From contig NZ_PXUE01000004.1 in the NCBI RefSeq assembly GCF_003020585.1, forward strand, positions 1 through 64,000: a stretch of DNA of 64,000 nucleotides. Reading direction: 5' to 3'. The notes under the pieces were generated by a model, which saw only the letters and a list, made by a program, of their open reading frames with translations, did no database searches and was not told the origin of the DNA. The number at the start of each line of letters is the position of its first letter. Position 1 is the stretch's first letter. Made by a program: the position numbers and the translations under genes. This document shows positions 63,562-64,000 of this stretch, in pieces. Origin of the DNA: Chryseobacterium aurantiacum. GTDB taxonomy: Bacteria > Bacteroidota > Bacteroidia > Flavobacteriales > Weeksellaceae.

Positions 63562-63594
63562 AAAAGGCCTTTCAAAAAATTTGAAAGGCCTTTT
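63562..63594. terminator. Bidirectional terminator before the CMD-like gene
   Basis: AAAAGGCCTTTCAAA (63562-63576) pairs perfectly with TTTGAAAGGCCTTTT (63580-63594) around AAA; T-rich on each side. Confidence 0.85.
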
Positions 63595-63672
63595 CTTAAA
63601 ATAAAGTAAACATCTGTAGATGATGCAGTCTTCATCAACTTCCATCCTCCATCACCCACCTTCCTGACTTCG

Positions 63673-64000
63673 TTATTTTTCAATCGGAAGATGAGTACTC
63701 ACTGCAATTCTGTTCCAAGCGTTAATCGTTACAATTGCCATGATAATCTGAGCAATCTGATTATCATCAAAGAAAGACTTCGCTTTCTGATAAGTTTCTT
63801 CAGTTAATCCTTTATCGCTTATCAATGTAATTTCCTCCGTCATTGCCAAAAGTACCTGCTCTTCTTCTGTAAAGAACTCTTTTGCTTCTGTCCATCCATT
63901 CAGAATGAAGATTCTTTGAGGGGTTTCACCATATTTGATGGCATCTTTTGTATGCATATCAAGGCAAAAAGCACATTTATTAATCTGAGAAGCTCTGATT
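63673..64000 (-). CDS. Carboxymuconolactone-decarboxylase-family (AhpD-like) protein, 5' end outside window
   Basis: Partial gene running off the right edge. Reading upstream past the ATG at 63957 the frame stays open to the window end and gives IRASQINKCAFCLDMHTKDA, the CxxC motif of CMD/AhpD-like proteins (C..C..H). So the real start is outside and the 94-residue reading from 63957 is a fragment. The family includes thiol peroxidase-like and decarboxylase members. Confidence 0.75.
   Translation of the reverse strand, partial: IRASQINKCAFCLDMHTKDAIKYGETPQRIFILNGWTEAKEFFTEEEQVLLAMTEEITLISDKGLTEETYQKAKSFFDDNQIAQIIMAIVTINAWNRIAVSTHLPIEK

Overview
The window looks like chromosome of a low-GC Flavobacteriia member, most likely Chryseobacterium or a close Weeksellaceae relative. 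Supporting signs are Bacteroidetes-type promoters (TAnnTTTG), a Por/T9SS-sorted secreted protein, an S46 dipeptidyl-peptidase, a Bacteroidetes-type (subtype iii) type VI secretion locus and a flavobacterial curli locus. No tRNA, rRNA, CRISPR array, transposase or prophage was seen. Genus assignment is inference.

Layout. 1-11.5 kb is housekeeping: a structured RNA-like element, an M16 zinc protease, a decayed MBL-fold gene, a DPP11-like peptidase, an NlpE-like lipoprotein, an MgtC/SapB protein, a probable orphan Imm22 immunity gene and polA. 12-35.7 kb, all on the minus strand, is a type VI secretion (T6SS-iii) island. It holds three tssD (Hcp) genes, two vgrG modules, tssH (ClpV), an exported lytic transglycosylase, a PAAR-like membrane protein, a LysM protein, two cargo effectors with candidate immunity genes, and the Bacteroidetes-specific tssR / PKD-protein / tssO / tssO operon. 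A divergent NarL-type regulator with a Glu in place of the phospho-acceptor Asp sits at its edge. Sheath and baseplate genes (tssB, C, E, F, G, K, N) are not here.

36.8-41 kb carries HU, a 29-residue basic protein, RNase G, a T9SS-sorted delta-60 repeat protein and an OsmC protein. 41.3-47.7 kb is a curli system: two curlin-repeat proteins, csgE, csgF, a CsgG-barrel fusion and a propeller lipoprotein, next to a LuxR-family protein with a degenerate receiver that may play the part of CsgD. 48-51.3 kb holds Nudix, acyltransferase, lipoprotein and mpl genes. 51.4-64 kb is metabolic and detoxification genes: nitronate monooxygenase, aldo/keto reductases, GNATs, a LysR regulator, an alpha/beta hydrolase, a phosphoesterase, an mdaB-ygiN-DJ-1-AKR operon, a cyclase-family enzyme and the start of a CMD-family gene. 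A 268-bp tandem intergenic duplication lies near the right end.

The most interesting signals are: (1) all three tssD promoters carry the same tandem 21-bp-spaced dyad element, exactly 49 bp from the -7 box; (2) a nearly identical N-terminal module of about 53 residues is fused to two unrelated toxin domains, a lipase and a metzincin protease, behind vgrG2; (3) two regulators with disabled or phosphomimetic receivers flank the T6SS and curli loci.
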